A stretch of DNA of 31,629 nucleotides from an uncultured Oscillospiraceae bacterium (GTDB taxonomy: Bacteria > Bacillota > Clostridia > Oscillospirales > Oscillospiraceae): positions 1 through 31,629 of the forward strand of contig CAKTEB010000021.1 of NCBI GenBank assembly GCA_934546685.1. Direction: 5' to 3'. Position numbers and translations under genes: made by a program. The notes below the pieces were generated by a model that saw only the letters and a program-made list of their open reading frames with translations, was not told the DNA's origin and ran no database searches. Below, piece after piece: positions 15,896-23,991 of this stretch (its first letter is position 1; each line of letters begins with the position of its first letter).

Positions 15896-17125
15896 TCATT
15901 TTGCAGTCTTTTCATCCACCTGCCGCCGCAGAATGGAATAGGGCGGCGCTTCCACCGGAAGCCGCAGGTGGATCTCCATCTCCGGATGGGGACAGTAGGT
16001 GACGATTTCGCCGTCGGCGTTGCGCATCTCCCCCACTGTGAACTCCATGGGTTCTCTCCCGGGGATCAGCAGCTCCAGGGTATCGCCGGTCCAGATCCGG
16101 CCCCGCTGGGTAAGCACCGCATTCCCCTCCGGGTCGCAGGACACCACATAGGCCGCCACGTCCCAGTCCCGGATATACCGGGCGTCCTCGTAGAACTGTC
16201 CCTTCTCCGGCTGGCCGTAGTAAAAACCCTGGTAGTAGTGCCGGTGGGAGATCTTGTCCACCTCCGCCCGCCAGATGGGCTTCAGGGGCTCCCCGGCCAC
16301 CGCCGCGTCAATGCCATGGCGATAGGCGTTGGTGACACAGGCCGCGTAGTAGGCGGATTTCGCCCGGCCCTCGATCTTAAAGGAGTCGATTCCCGCATCG
16401 ATAAGCTCCGGGATATGGTCGATCATATTGAGATCCCGGGAGTTCATGATGTAAGTGCCGTCGTCGTCCTCCTGGATGGGGAAATACTCCCCGGGACGGC
16501 GCTCCTCCATAAGGGCGTACTTCCAGCGGCAGGGCTGGGCACAGGCCCCATGGTTGGCGTCCCGGCCCGCTAAATAGTTGCTCAGCAGGCAGCGGCCGGA
16601 AAAGCTCACACACATGGCCCCATGGACAAAGGCCTCGATCTCCAGGTCGTCGGGGATGTTCTCCCGGATCTCCCGGATCTCCGGGAAGCTCAATTCCCGA
16701 GCCAGCACCACCCGGGTGGCCCCCAGATCACGCCATGCCTTGGCAGTATCCGCGGACACCACGCCCATCTGGGTGCTGATGTGCCGCTCCACCTTGGGGG
16801 CGTACTTCTCCGCCGCCTTGAATACCCCCAGATCGCCCAGGATAAAGGCGTCCACGCCGATATCCTGGCACAGCTGGAGGAAGGGCGGCATCTGCCGGAT
16901 CTCTCCGGTCCGGGCCAAGACGTTGGCAGTCACATAGACCTTAACGCCCCGGCAGTGGCAGAACCTTACGGCCTCCGCCAATTCCTCATCGCTGAAATTG
17001 CCGCATTTGGCCCGCATGCCGTAGGCTTTGCCCGCCAGATAGACTGCGTCGGCCCCATAGCGCACCGCCATTTGCAGCCGCTCCGGGTCTCCTGCCGGGG
17101 AAAGCAGCTCCGGTTTATTGCGCAT
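15896..17125 (-). CDS. trhP: U32-family protein, probable tRNA uridine-34 hydroxylase (TrhP-like)
   Basis: 409 residues. Annotated peptidase family U32; bacterial members of this group (YegQ/TrhP, YrrN/YrrO) are known to be needed for prephenate-dependent 5-hydroxylation of the wobble uridine in tRNA, and the peptidase label is probably historical here. The opening PELLSPAGDPERLQMAVRYGADAVY is diagnostic, as is EAFVHGAMC at 164-172. Cys172, Cys179, Cys195 and Cys199 have the spacing expected for an Fe-S cluster. The gene overlaps the end of mltG by 11 bases. In Bacillus subtilis mltG (yrrL) is followed by the methyltransferase trmR and then these U32 genes; here the methyltransferase is absent between them. 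Exact substrate not shown by sequence. Confidence 0.88.
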   Translation of the reverse strand: MRNKPELLSPAGDPERLQMAVRYGADAVYLAGKAYGMRAKCGNFSDEELAEAVRFCHCRGVKVYVTANVLARTGEIRQMPPFLQLCQDIGVDAFILGDLGVFKAAEKYAPKVERHISTQMGVVSADTAKAWRDLGATRVVLARELSFPEIREIRENIPDDLEIEAFVHGAMCVSFSGRCLLSNYLAGRDANHGACAQPCRWKYALMEERRPGEYFPIQEDDDGTYIMNSRDLNMIDHIPELIDAGIDSFKIEGRAKSAYYAACVTNAYRHGIDAAVAGEPLKPIWRAEVDKISHRHYYQGFYYGQPEKGQFYEDARYIRDWDVAAYVVSCDPEGNAVLTQRGRIWTGDTLELLIPGREPMEFTVGEMRNADGEIVTYCPHPEMEIHLRLPVEAPPYSILRRQVDEKTAK

Positions 17126-18491
17126 CTACCGTCTCCTCCTCACCGTTTCCATTGATAATGGTCTCCTGATAATAGGGCTCCTGGCCGTCGTTGGTAGCGT
17201 CCGTGTTATCCTGCTGCTCCTCCGCAGTGTCATCGGTACTGTCCGAGGAGGTCACGCCGTTCAGGAAGTCCTGCTGATCCATATAGGTCTCAAAGAAGGT
17301 GTGGGTGCCGCTGTCGTTGAGGGCATAGAAATAGTAGTCGGTGCTGTCCGGGTGGATGGCCGCCATAATACTGGCAAGGCCAGGGTTGGCGATGGGTCCG
17401 GGGGGCAGGCCCTTGTTCCGGTAAGTGTTATAGGGGTTGTCGATGGCCAGATCGTTGGCGGTGAGCTCCGTCTTATGCTCGCCCAGGGCGTATTCCACCG
17501 TGGCGTCGATCTGCAGAAGCTCATGGACTCTGGTATTCAGGCGGTTGTAGATGACCGAGGATATAAGGCTCCGCTCCTGGTCGCTGCCCGCCTCCTTCTC
17601 GATGAGAGAGGCTACGGTGACGATCTTGCCCACGTCCATCATGGCGCTGTCGATCTCCTCCTGGGTGAAGCTGCCCTCCGCCTCCATGCGGCTGCGGATG
17701 GAATCATTGAGGGTGTCGATATCCGCCTTCATGGTATCGGTGAACTTGTTGTCAAAATTCGAGAGCATCTTGTTGATGACTCGCACGGGATCGTCGTCCA
17801 CATAGAACTCATAGGTATCCGGGAACAGATAGCCCTCCAGGCGGGTATAGCTGCCATAGCTCAGGTTCTGCAGGAAGTCAAAGTCGAATTCATAGTTGGC
17901 GGCGGTGTCCTCCAGATCCTCCAGCGCGCACACCTCATTGTCCGCCAGCATGGAGAAGATCTGATCGCTGGAGTAGCCCTCCGGGAAGGTCAGGGTCACG
18001 GTCTTCCGGGACTCGCTGGAGGCCGCCAGGCCGTTTACCAGAGCGTGATAGTCAAAGAGCTGGTTCAGCTCAAAGGTGCCGGGGCTGAATTTCTCCTCGG
18101 CGTGGCTGAACTTTCCATAGAGGATGAACAGATACTTATACCGCACCAGGCCGTGATCCTTCAGGTTCTGGGCCACGTCCTCCAGGGTGTCGCCGTCCTG
18201 AATGGTGATGGTGATGACGTTGTCCGGCTTTGTCAGCGCCAGGATATCGTCCGCCGCGAACCACATGAGCACCGCCAGCAGCACGGAACATCCCAGAATC
18301 ACCAGCATATAGATCAGGGTATGCTTGAGGGTCTTGGGCTTTGGCTCATCATCCTCGTACTCGTCGTAATACTCATCCTCGTAGTATTCCTCGTCCTCCT
18401 GGGGCGCGTCGTCTCCGTAGGACAGGGTATCCTCCGCATAGTCAAGGCTTTCGTTTTCCTGGGGCTGCTGGTCTTTTTTCGTTTTCTTCAT
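17115..18491 (-). CDS. mltG: Endolytic transglycosylase MltG (YceG-like)
   Basis: 458 residues. A membrane-anchored lytic transglycosylase that cuts nascent glycan strands and helps set their length. The N-terminal 55 residues are cytoplasmic and very acidic and Tyr-rich (D/E/Y run at about 31-49), then one membrane helix at about 55-80, a LysM-like segment at about 93-145 (ITIQDGDTLEDVAQNL), and the YceG catalytic domain. The catalytic Glu is Glu298 in ASLIEKEAG. The C-terminal 45 residues form a Ser/Thr/Asp/Gln-rich low-complexity tail outside the membrane. It starts 4 bases within the end of the upstream folate gene and overlaps the U32 gene, so the operon is tight. Confidence 0.95.
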   Translation of the reverse strand: MKKTKKDQQPQENESLDYAEDTLSYGDDAPQEDEEYYEDEYYDEYEDDEPKPKTLKHTLIYMLVILGCSVLLAVLMWFAADDILALTKPDNVITITIQDGDTLEDVAQNLKDHGLVRYKYLFILYGKFSHAEEKFSPGTFELNQLFDYHALVNGLAASSESRKTVTLTFPEGYSSDQIFSMLADNEVCALEDLEDTAANYEFDFDFLQNLSYGSYTRLEGYLFPDTYEFYVDDDPVRVINKMLSNFDNKFTDTMKADIDTLNDSIRSRMEAEGSFTQEEIDSAMMDVGKIVTVASLIEKEAGSDQERSLISSVIYNRLNTRVHELLQIDATVEYALGEHKTELTANDLAIDNPYNTYRNKGLPPGPIANPGLASIMAAIHPDSTDYYFYALNDSGTHTFFETYMDQQDFLNGVTSSDSTDDTAEEQQDNTDATNDGQEPYYQETIINGNGEEETVDAQ

Positions 18492-19039
18492 GCCTCGCCC
18501 TCCATTTCCGTGTAATATATGCCGCTGTCCGTCACAACGGCGTCCATGGTCCTGTCCAGCGGCTCCACCGGCACCTCCGGCACCAGCAGCGTGCAGATTC
18601 CCATGGTCTTTCCGGCATAGCCGGTTAAAAATCGGTCATAATAGCCCTTTCCCCGGCCCATGCGCCGCCCATGGCGGTCAAAGGCCAGGCCCGGCACCAG
18701 GATCAGGTCGATCTCATCGGCTGGTACGTCGGGGGCATCCGGGGCGGGCTCTAAAATGCCGTAGGCTCCGGGCTGGAGCTCTGTGAGATCCCGGATTTCC
18801 CGGGCCGTCATGGTTCCGTCAGAATCGCACCGGGGCAGCAAAAGGCGCTTCCCCTGGCGCAGGATCTCCTCCAATACCGGCTTGAGCTCCGCCTCCGGCG
18901 GGATCGCCGCATAGGCCATCACAGCTCCAGCGCGCTGGAACCACGGCGCATTCAGGATCTCCCGGCACAGCTTTTCTTCATTCACCTGCCGGGGCGCATG
19001 CCGGACCTGTCGGCGAAACGCCTGCTTATCTGCGCGCAT
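18488..19039 (-). CDS. 5-formyltetrahydrofolate cyclo-ligase (MTHFS)
   Basis: 183 residues from the ATG at 19037-19039 (MRADKQAFRRQ); a TTG at 19072 would add 11 residues, but the family usually begins with K-x-x-x-R-x-x-x-R close to the N-terminus. It converts 5-formyl-THF and ATP to 5,10-methenyl-THF, a folate salvage step. The ATP/folate-binding signature GRGKGYYDR is at residues 128-136 and the preceding DLILVPGLAFD--G-R-G block at 111-129 is typical. Its start overlaps the DJ-1 gene by 14 bases and no clear ribosome binding site is seen, which suggests translational coupling. Family certain; the gene is called fthC, fau or ygfA in different organisms. Confidence 0.93.
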   Translation of the reverse strand: MRADKQAFRRQVRHAPRQVNEEKLCREILNAPWFQRAGAVMAYAAIPPEAELKPVLEEILRQGKRLLLPRCDSDGTMTAREIRDLTELQPGAYGILEPAPDAPDVPADEIDLILVPGLAFDRHGRRMGRGKGYYDRFLTGYAGKTMGICTLLVPEVPVEPLDRTMDAVVTDSGIYYTEMEGEA

Positions 19040-19577
19040 AGACCATGTACTGGGCCACGGTATCCGGATCAAACTCCCCGCCGGGGAGCATTCCGGCCAG
19101 GGTCAGGCCAAACTCAATGGCGGCTCCGGGCGCGCGGCCAGTGATGAGCTTGCCGTCTACCACCGCTTCCTTCTCCGGATGGACAATGGCCTTGCCCATG
19201 TCACCCTCGCAGCCGGGATAGCACACGGCATTTCTGCCGTCCAGCCAGCCCCGTTTGCCCAGGATCGTGGGGGCGGCGCAGATGGCCGCCACATATTTGT
19301 CATGGTCCAGGGCGTATTTCACTGCCGCCATGGCGGCCTCGCTGGCCTCGATGGAGGCGACGCCGCCCAGGCCCCCGGGCAGCACGATCATATCCATAGC
19401 CTGGAGATCCATTTCCTCTACGTTGAGATCCGCCTTCACCACGATGTCATGGGCTCCGGCCACCTCCAGGCCGCCAATGCCCGCCAGCTTCGTGTCCAGC
19501 CGGGCTCTGCGCAGCACATCGCAGGCGGCGATGGCCTCTACCTCTTCAAAGCCCTGTCCAAGAATCACATAAATCAT
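19026..19577 (-). CDS. DJ-1/PfpI family protein (YajL/ThiJ-like)
   Basis: 183 residues. Single class I amidotransferase-like domain. The nucleophilic-elbow cysteine is Cys100 in AAICAAP, and the conserved acidic partner lies in GFEEVEA (about 9-15), the DJ-1 arrangement. Members are reported as glyoxalase-, deglycase- or chaperone-like stress proteins; which of these applies cannot be told from sequence. It overlaps tmk by 4 bases at its start and the folate gene at its end, so it is part of the same transcript. Confidence 0.9.
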   Translation of the reverse strand: MIYVILGQGFEEVEAIAACDVLRRARLDTKLAGIGGLEVAGAHDIVVKADLNVEEMDLQAMDMIVLPGGLGGVASIEASEAAMAAVKYALDHDKYVAAICAAPTILGKRGWLDGRNAVCYPGCEGDMGKAIVHPEKEAVVDGKLITGRAPGAAIEFGLTLAGMLPGGEFDPDTVAQYMVYARR

Positions 19578-20239
19578 TTCAGCAGCTCCTTTACAGCACC
19601 GTAAATATCCTCATGAATGGCGTTGATGCTCCGCATCCCGCTGTTTTCCATACAGGCGATCCGCCGCCAGCCAAAGCGTTCCGCCGCCTCTATGGCAGCG
19701 ATCCGGCAGGCCCGCAGATAGCCGTCGTCCTTTTCGTGGATGTCCGCCGAGGTGCCCGTCTGGGCCTCCCGCCGATGCATATTCTGTTCCGTCTGATCCA
19801 CCGGCACATCCAGATAGATCACCATATCCGGCTCCGGCAGACCCAGCAGCCGGTATTCATAGTCAAAGAGCCAGTCGAAGAAATCTGTCCGGTCCTTTCC
19901 CTCCAGTTTGCTGCCCTGATGGACGGCGTTGGAGGTGGTATAGCGATCCGCCAGGATCAGCCCGCCGTTTTTATAGTATTCGCCCCAGTCCTGCCGGAAG
20001 GAGGCGAACCGATCCACCGCATAAAAGGTGGAGGCCGCATAGGCGTTGACGTCTCCTGGACGGCTGCCGAAGTCGCCCCGCAGATAGGCCCGGATCATCA
20101 CCGAGGATTCCTTCTCATAGCGTGGGAATTCGATCTTCCGGCAGCCCACGCCCTCTCCTTGGAGCCGCTCCAGCAGCGCCGCGGTCTGGGTGGCCTTGCC
20201 GGAGCCGTCGGTGCCCTCCAATACGATCAGCTTTCCCAT
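19574..20239 (-). CDS. tmk: Thymidylate kinase
   Basis: 221 residues. Phosphorylates dTMP to dTDP in the cytoplasm. The P-loop EGTDGSGKAT is at residues 8-17; it has Ala where most homologues have Ser (GKST), a change I associate with a clostridial branch of the family. The DRY motif (ADRYTTSN) that binds the dTMP phosphate is at about 96-103, and the lid region contains HRREAQTG. It starts 4 bases after the tagA-like stop. ATG start fits the GG(A)TGAGACC... region poorly for a ribosome binding site (AAAGGATGAGAC), but the spacing is adequate. Confidence 0.9.
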   Translation of the reverse strand: MGKLIVLEGTDGSGKATQTAALLERLQGEGVGCRKIEFPRYEKESSVMIRAYLRGDFGSRPGDVNAYAASTFYAVDRFASFRQDWGEYYKNGGLILADRYTTSNAVHQGSKLEGKDRTDFFDWLFDYEYRLLGLPEPDMVIYLDVPVDQTEQNMHRREAQTGTSADIHEKDDGYLRACRIAAIEAAERFGWRRIACMENSGMRSINAIHEDIYGAVKELLK

Positions 20240-20243
20240 GGTC

Positions 20244-20963
20244 TCATCCTTTCATCCGGCGGAGAATCACCCGCCACAGGAACTTGGGCAGCCGCATCAT
20301 CCGTCCGATCCGGCTGGGCTCCTGGATCAGCCGATACAGCCACTCCAGGTTGCAGCGGATCATCCATTTGGGCGCCCGCTTCACGTTGCCCGCAAAGCCG
20401 TCCAGGCTGCCGCCCAATCCCAGCATCAGTTTTACATTCAGATCCTTCCGGTGGTTCCACATGAACTGCTCCTGCTTGGGAAAGCCCAGGCACACCAAAA
20501 GGATATCTGGCTGCTTCTCATTGATATCCGCGATCACCGGGCCCTCGTCCTGGAAGTAGCCGTCATGGGTGCCGCAGATGGTGAGCTCCGGGTATTTCTC
20601 ATGGAGCTTCTCCGCGGCGGTCTCTGCCACCCCGGGCTTGCTGCCCAGGAAGTAAAAGCTCTTATCTGTATGCTCCAGCCGGGCCATAAGGTTCTGCACA
20701 AAGTCGATGCCCGCCACCTTTTCCTTCAGGGGCGTGCCTAGAATTTTCGCCCCCAGCACCACGCCGGCTCCGTCGGGCAGGATCAGATCCGCCTGGCAGA
20801 TCATCTGGCGGAGGTTTTCGTCAAAAAACGTCTCGTAGACGATCTCAGAATTGGGGGTCACGCCGTAGGACGTACCGGGCTGCTCCAGCAGACGGTCTGC
20901 CGCCGCCAGCGCCTCCTCCATGGTCACATTATCAAAGGGAATCCCCATGATCTCTAAACGCAT
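20244..20963 (-). CDS. tagA: WecG/TagA/CpsF-family glycosyltransferase
   Basis: 239 residues from the ATG at 20961-20963 with AAGGAG 7 bases upstream; the longer open frame lacks support. Family GT26 enzymes such as TagA add N-acetylmannosamine to undecaprenyl-linked GlcNAc at the membrane surface, the committed step of wall teichoic acid, or add UDP-ManNAcA in other polymers. Thr36 in VTPNSE and Asp64 in LPDGAG match the positions of the catalytic Thr and Asp known in TagA. The conserved G-KPGV-E-A block and LGFPKQE motif are present. No other teichoic acid or capsule genes are in the window, so the exact sugar and polymer are not known. First gene of a six-gene operon. Confidence 0.9.
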   Translation of the reverse strand: MRLEIMGIPFDNVTMEEALAAADRLLEQPGTSYGVTPNSEIVYETFFDENLRQMICQADLILPDGAGVVLGAKILGTPLKEKVAGIDFVQNLMARLEHTDKSFYFLGSKPGVAETAAEKLHEKYPELTICGTHDGYFQDEGPVIADINEKQPDILLVCLGFPKQEQFMWNHRKDLNVKLMLGLGGSLDGFAGNVKRAPKWMIRCNLEWLYRLIQEPSRIGRMMRLPKFLWRVILRRMKG

Positions 20964-21001
20964 TGTTCTGTCTCCTTGAAATGCACACAAGTTTTCATGT
21001 T

Positions 21002-21030
21002 ATTCTACCATATTTTCATTCTATTGTCCA
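21002..21030 (-). promoter_or_regulatory. Promoter of the tagA-tmk-mltG-U32 operon
   Basis: On the minus strand TGGACA (21025-21030), 17-base spacer, TAGAAT (21002-21007); each box is 5 of 6. Start site would be near 20995, about 32 bases before the tagA ATG. Confidence 0.75.
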
Positions 21031-21046
21031 TTTCTTTATCCACATA

Positions 21047-21084
21047 GAGAAAAAGAAGCGACGGAGACAAGCATCTCCGCCGCT
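21047..21084 (-). terminator. Terminator of the lysine ABC transporter operon
   Basis: Stem AGCGGCGGAGA / TCTCCGTCGCT (21057-21068 with 21074-21084, one G-U), then TCTTTTTCTC on the minus strand. It follows the ATPase gene by about 20 bases. Confidence 0.85.
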
Positions 21085-21102
21085 GATCATATGTAATTTA
21101 TC

Positions 21103-21843
21103 TCATCCATTGAGGAAACGGCTTAAAAATTCTCTTGTTCGCGCCTGCCGGGGATGCTCGAACAGATCCTTGGGGTTGCCCTGCTCACAGATCACGCCCT
21201 CGGACATAAACACCACATGGCTGCAAACGTCCCGGGCAAAGGCCATCTCGTGGGTCACCACCAGCATAGTCATGCCCTCAGCGGCCAGATCCCGCATAAC
21301 AGCCAGCACCTCGCCTACCATCTCCGGATCCAGCGCTGAGGTAGGCTCGTCAAAGAGCAGCAGCTCCGGCTCCATGGCCAGGGCCCGGGCAATGGCCACC
21401 CGCTGCTTCTGGCCGCCGGACAGCTGCCGGGGCCGGGCGTTGATATAGGGGGACATGCCCACCTTTTCGAGATAGCGCATGGCGCTCTCCCGGGCCTCCT
21501 CCTTGTTCTTTTTCAGCACCTTGGTCTGACCTACGATGCAGTTCTCCAGCACCGTCATATTGGAGAACAGGTTGAAGGACTGGAACACCATGCCCACCTT
21601 GGCCCGGTAGGCGGTGGCCTTCATGCCCTTGCCGTTGATCTTCTGATCGTGAAACAGGATCTCGCCGCTGGTGGGCGTCTCCAGGAGGTTGATACACCGG
21701 AGCAGGGTGGATTTGCCGGAGCCGGAGGCGCCGATGATGCAGGTCACATCGCCCTTGGACACCGTAAAGTCGATATCCTTCAGCACCGCATGGGCCCCGA
21801 AGGACTTGGACAGGTGCTCTACCTTTAAGATCTCTTCTGCCAC
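21103..21843 (-). CDS. Polar amino acid ABC transporter ATPase (probable lysine importer)
   Basis: 246 residues, normal for the GlnQ/HisP/ArtP group. Walker A GASGSGKST at residues 38-46, Q-loop FQSFNLF at 87-93, signature LSGGQKQR at 141-148, Walker B LLLFDEP at 161-167 and switch His in VTHEMAFA. It dimerises under the permease encoded just upstream (3-base gap). Because the whole operon follows a lysine riboswitch, lysine is the most likely substrate; sequence of the ATPase alone would not say so. Confidence 0.95.
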   Translation of the reverse strand: MAEEILKVEHLSKSFGAHAVLKDIDFTVSKGDVTCIIGASGSGKSTLLRCINLLETPTSGEILFHDQKINGKGMKATAYRAKVGMVFQSFNLFSNMTVLENCIVGQTKVLKKNKEEARESAMRYLEKVGMSPYINARPRQLSGGQKQRVAIARALAMEPELLLFDEPTSALDPEMVGEVLAVMRDLAAEGMTMLVVTHEMAFARDVCSHVVFMSEGVICEQGNPKDLFEHPRQARTREFLSRFLNG

Positions 21844-21845
21844 AG

Positions 21846-22697
21846 TTACCGCCCCCTCTTCATCTGGATCTCGTCGTGCTCCGGGCTGCGTTCGTCAAAG
21901 TTGCTGCCCTTGCCCGGATGGTTCAGCATACCCGCCGTGGGCGCCAGCTGGTCGCCGGTGGCCAGGGTATAGCTGTCGTCGCCGTCCAGCTTCTTCTCCC
22001 ACATCCGGAGGAGCAGGGAGGCGATCAGGGTCATGCATAAGTAGCCCACCATCTCCATGGCCGCCGAGGGGAAATACAGGTAGGTAGCGCCCACCACGCC
22101 CCGGTGTACCGCGAAGAAATCCGTAAAGGAGATAATGAACATCACGGAGGTATCCTTCACATTGATAATAAAGTTGTTGCCGATCTGAGGCATGATATTC
22201 CGCAGGGCCTGGGGCAGGATCACATAGAGCATGGTCTGCACATGATTCATGCCGATGGCCTTGGCGCCCTCAGTCTGGCCGGGATCCACGGACAGGATGC
22301 CGCCCCGTACCGTCTCCGCCATATACGCGCCGGTATTGATGGATACGATCAGGATGGCCGCAGCCCACACGCTGGTGAACTGCACCTGCTGATTGGTGAA
22401 GTACGGCAGGCCATAGTAGACGAACACCGCCTGGAGCACCATGGGCGTGCCCCGGAATACCTCCACATACACCCGAACGATCACACGGATCAGCGCCAGG
22501 AAAAACCGCTTCACCGGATGGTCTGCCTTGGTGTGGGGGATGGTCTGGAGAATGCCGCAGACAAATCCGATGACGCAGCCGATGAGCGTGGCCACCAGGG
22601 CCAGCACCAGGGTATTCTTGATGCCATTGAGATAGGAGCCTCCATATCTGCTCCAGAGCTTGCCAATATCGGAGCCCAGCTGGGTGAGCTGTTCCAT
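21846..22697 (-). CDS. Polar amino acid ABC transporter permease (probable lysine importer)
   Basis: 283 residues. HEQRo/GlnP-type permease: helices at about residues 25-50, 70-100, 115-138 and 185-220, with the EAA loop (TEGAKAIGM...VILPQALR) at about 147-170. The family is usually about 220 residues; here the last about 45 residues after the final helix are a hydrophilic tail (begins near EKKLDGDDSYT, ends MKRGR) predicted to be cytoplasmic or extended, which is unusual. Ribosome binding site GTGAAAGG is weak. An 84-base gap with a hairpin separates it from the binding protein gene. Confidence 0.93.
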   Translation of the reverse strand: MEQLTQLGSDIGKLWSRYGGSYLNGIKNTLVLALVATLIGCVIGFVCGILQTIPHTKADHPVKRFFLALIRVIVRVYVEVFRGTPMVLQAVFVYYGLPYFTNQQVQFTSVWAAAILIVSINTGAYMAETVRGGILSVDPGQTEGAKAIGMNHVQTMLYVILPQALRNIMPQIGNNFIINVKDTSVMFIISFTDFFAVHRGVVGATYLYFPSAAMEMVGYLCMTLIASLLLRMWEKKLDGDDSYTLATGDQLAPTAGMLNHPGKGSNFDERSPEHDEIQMKRGR

Positions 22698-22731
22698 GGC
22701 CTTTCACTTCCCTTCTAAATTACACAGCGGT

Positions 22732-22758
22732 GGGCGAGGAGACACGCGCTCCCCGCCC
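22732..22758 (-). other. Intergenic hairpin between binding protein and permease genes
   Basis: Stem GGGCGgGGAG / CTCCtCGCCC (22732-22741 with 22749-22758) without a T run. Likely an mRNA-stabilising or processing hairpin that lets the binding protein be made in excess over the permease and ATPase. Confidence 0.55.
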
Positions 22759-22781
22759 GAACCGGATCTTACTAGGTTTGA

Positions 22782-23720
22782 TTATTCACCAACAGGCTGG
22801 ATGGAAATAGCCTCCGCCATAATGTCGTTGAAATCATCAGCAGTCATGCCGTCCAGGGCGCTGTTGATGGCATCCACCAGAGCGGTGTTGCCCTTCTTTA
22901 CAGAGATGCCGATGTTGACGTTCTCTGCCCGCTCCTCATCGGTGAACTGGAAGTCGCCGTCAGTGCCGGAGAAGTCCAGGATCTTCATGTCAGGGTAAGC
23001 GGCAACCGCGCCCTGAGCCGTGGGCATATCGGTGCAGATGAAGTCCACCTGATTGCTCTCCAGTGCCATGAGCATGGCGGGAGCGGTCTCGGAAGCGGTG
23101 AGGATGTTGGCGTTCTCGATCTGGGGCAGGCACTTGTCATACCAGATGGTAGCGATCTGGGCGGTGCAGGTGCCGCCAGCCAGGTCGGCAATGGAGGCGG
23201 CGTTTGCGTACTGGCTGTCCGCCTTGGTGACGCAGACGATGGTAGCGTAGAAGTAGGGACCAGCGAAGTCCACCTGCTCGGCGCGCTCAGCGGTCATAGA
23301 CTGACCGGCAATGGCCGCGTCAATGGTGCCGGTCTGAACAGCAGGCACCAGGGAGTCCCAGTCAGAGCGGATGACCTCCAGCTGCCAGCCGTTGGCCTCG
23401 CAGATCTTCTTGGCGATCATAATGTCATAGCCGTTGGCGTACTCGTTGGAATCCTTAATGGGCACCGCGCCGTTGCTGTCGTCGGTCTGGGTCCAGTTAT
23501 AGGGGGCGTAGGCGCACTCCATGGCCACGGTGAACACGCCGTCCTCCAGGCCGGGGATGGCGCCGGACTCGCCGGCAGATCCGGCGGTCTCTGCGGTGGC
23601 GGAAGCAGCGGCGGTGTCGTTGTTGGATGCGGCGGAAGCAGCGGAGCTGCTGCCGGAGCCGCAGGCGGTCATGCCCAGAGCCATAGAAATTGCCAGGGCC
23701 ATTGCAATGAGTTTCTTCAT
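22782..23720 (-). CDS. Polar amino acid ABC transporter substrate-binding lipoprotein (probable lysine importer)
   Basis: 312 residues from the ATG at 23718-23720 with GGAGGAAG upstream; longer frames run back into the riboswitch terminator and are rejected. Signal peptide with lipobox ending at Cys20 (LGMTAC), then a Ser/Ala-rich linker to about residue 48 and an SBP_bac_3 domain. Typical landmarks are ECAYAPYNW, NGYDIMIAKKICEANGW, DWDSLVPAVQTGTIDAAIAGQSMTAER and VDFAGPYF. It binds an amino acid outside the membrane and delivers it to the permease. The lysine riboswitch in its leader indicates lysine or a close relative as ligand. Confidence 0.94.
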   Translation of the reverse strand: MKKLIAMALAISMALGMTACGSGSSSAASAASNNDTAAASATAETAGSAGESGAIPGLEDGVFTVAMECAYAPYNWTQTDDSNGAVPIKDSNEYANGYDIMIAKKICEANGWQLEVIRSDWDSLVPAVQTGTIDAAIAGQSMTAERAEQVDFAGPYFYATIVCVTKADSQYANAASIADLAGGTCTAQIATIWYDKCLPQIENANILTASETAPAMLMALESNQVDFICTDMPTAQGAVAAYPDMKILDFSGTDGDFQFTDEERAENVNIGISVKKGNTALVDAINSALDGMTADDFNDIMAEAISIQPVGE

Positions 23721-23739
23721 AGTGATCTTCCTCCAATGT

Positions 23740-23777
23740 AAAAAATCAGCCATGAATGCAAGCGCATCCATGGCTGA
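23740..23777 (-). terminator. Riboswitch expression-platform terminator
   Basis: Stem TCAGCCATGGATGC / GCATTCATGGCTGA (14 pairs, one G-U; 23746-23759 with 23764-23777) and six T residues on the minus strand. Its AGCCATG arm can instead pair with CATGGCT in the 3' strand of riboswitch helix P1, which gives the antiterminated state. Confidence 0.92.
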
Positions 23778-23796
23778 CAATGACCGCGTGTTTCAT

Positions 23797-23982
23797 CTAA
23801 GCCATGCTCATAGCGCTCCACATCAGATCAATGTGGCAGTCCGGCGGATATTCTCCGACGACCCAGGCAACAGTCCGCAGGTACGGCCCTGTCCCTTCGG
23901 CGGCATTCCCTTTCTCCCGCATCGGATACCTGTCCTGGATCCGGGGTACTGATGTTTGCCGCGCCTCTACTCGCATTCTTAA
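23797..23982 (-). promoter_or_regulatory. Lysine riboswitch (L box) aptamer
   Basis: A 186-nucleotide leader on the minus strand with the lysine riboswitch landmarks in order: AGAGGCGCGG, ATCAGTA, GGGAGAAAGGGAAT, GCCGAAGG, CTGGGTCG, GGACTGCCAC, and the closing hairpin CACAT...ATGTGGAG. Helix P1 pairs 23967-23982 with 23797-23813 (TAAG, ATGC and GTAG blocks, with a tandem G-A mismatch). The 3' strand of P1 also contains CATGGCT, complementary to the terminator arm, so lysine binding should favour P1, free the terminator and shut off the transporter. The order, spacing and downstream terminator make this assignment strong; class is by motif recognition, not by a covariance search. Confidence 0.92.
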
Positions 23983-23991
23983 CTTGCCTAA

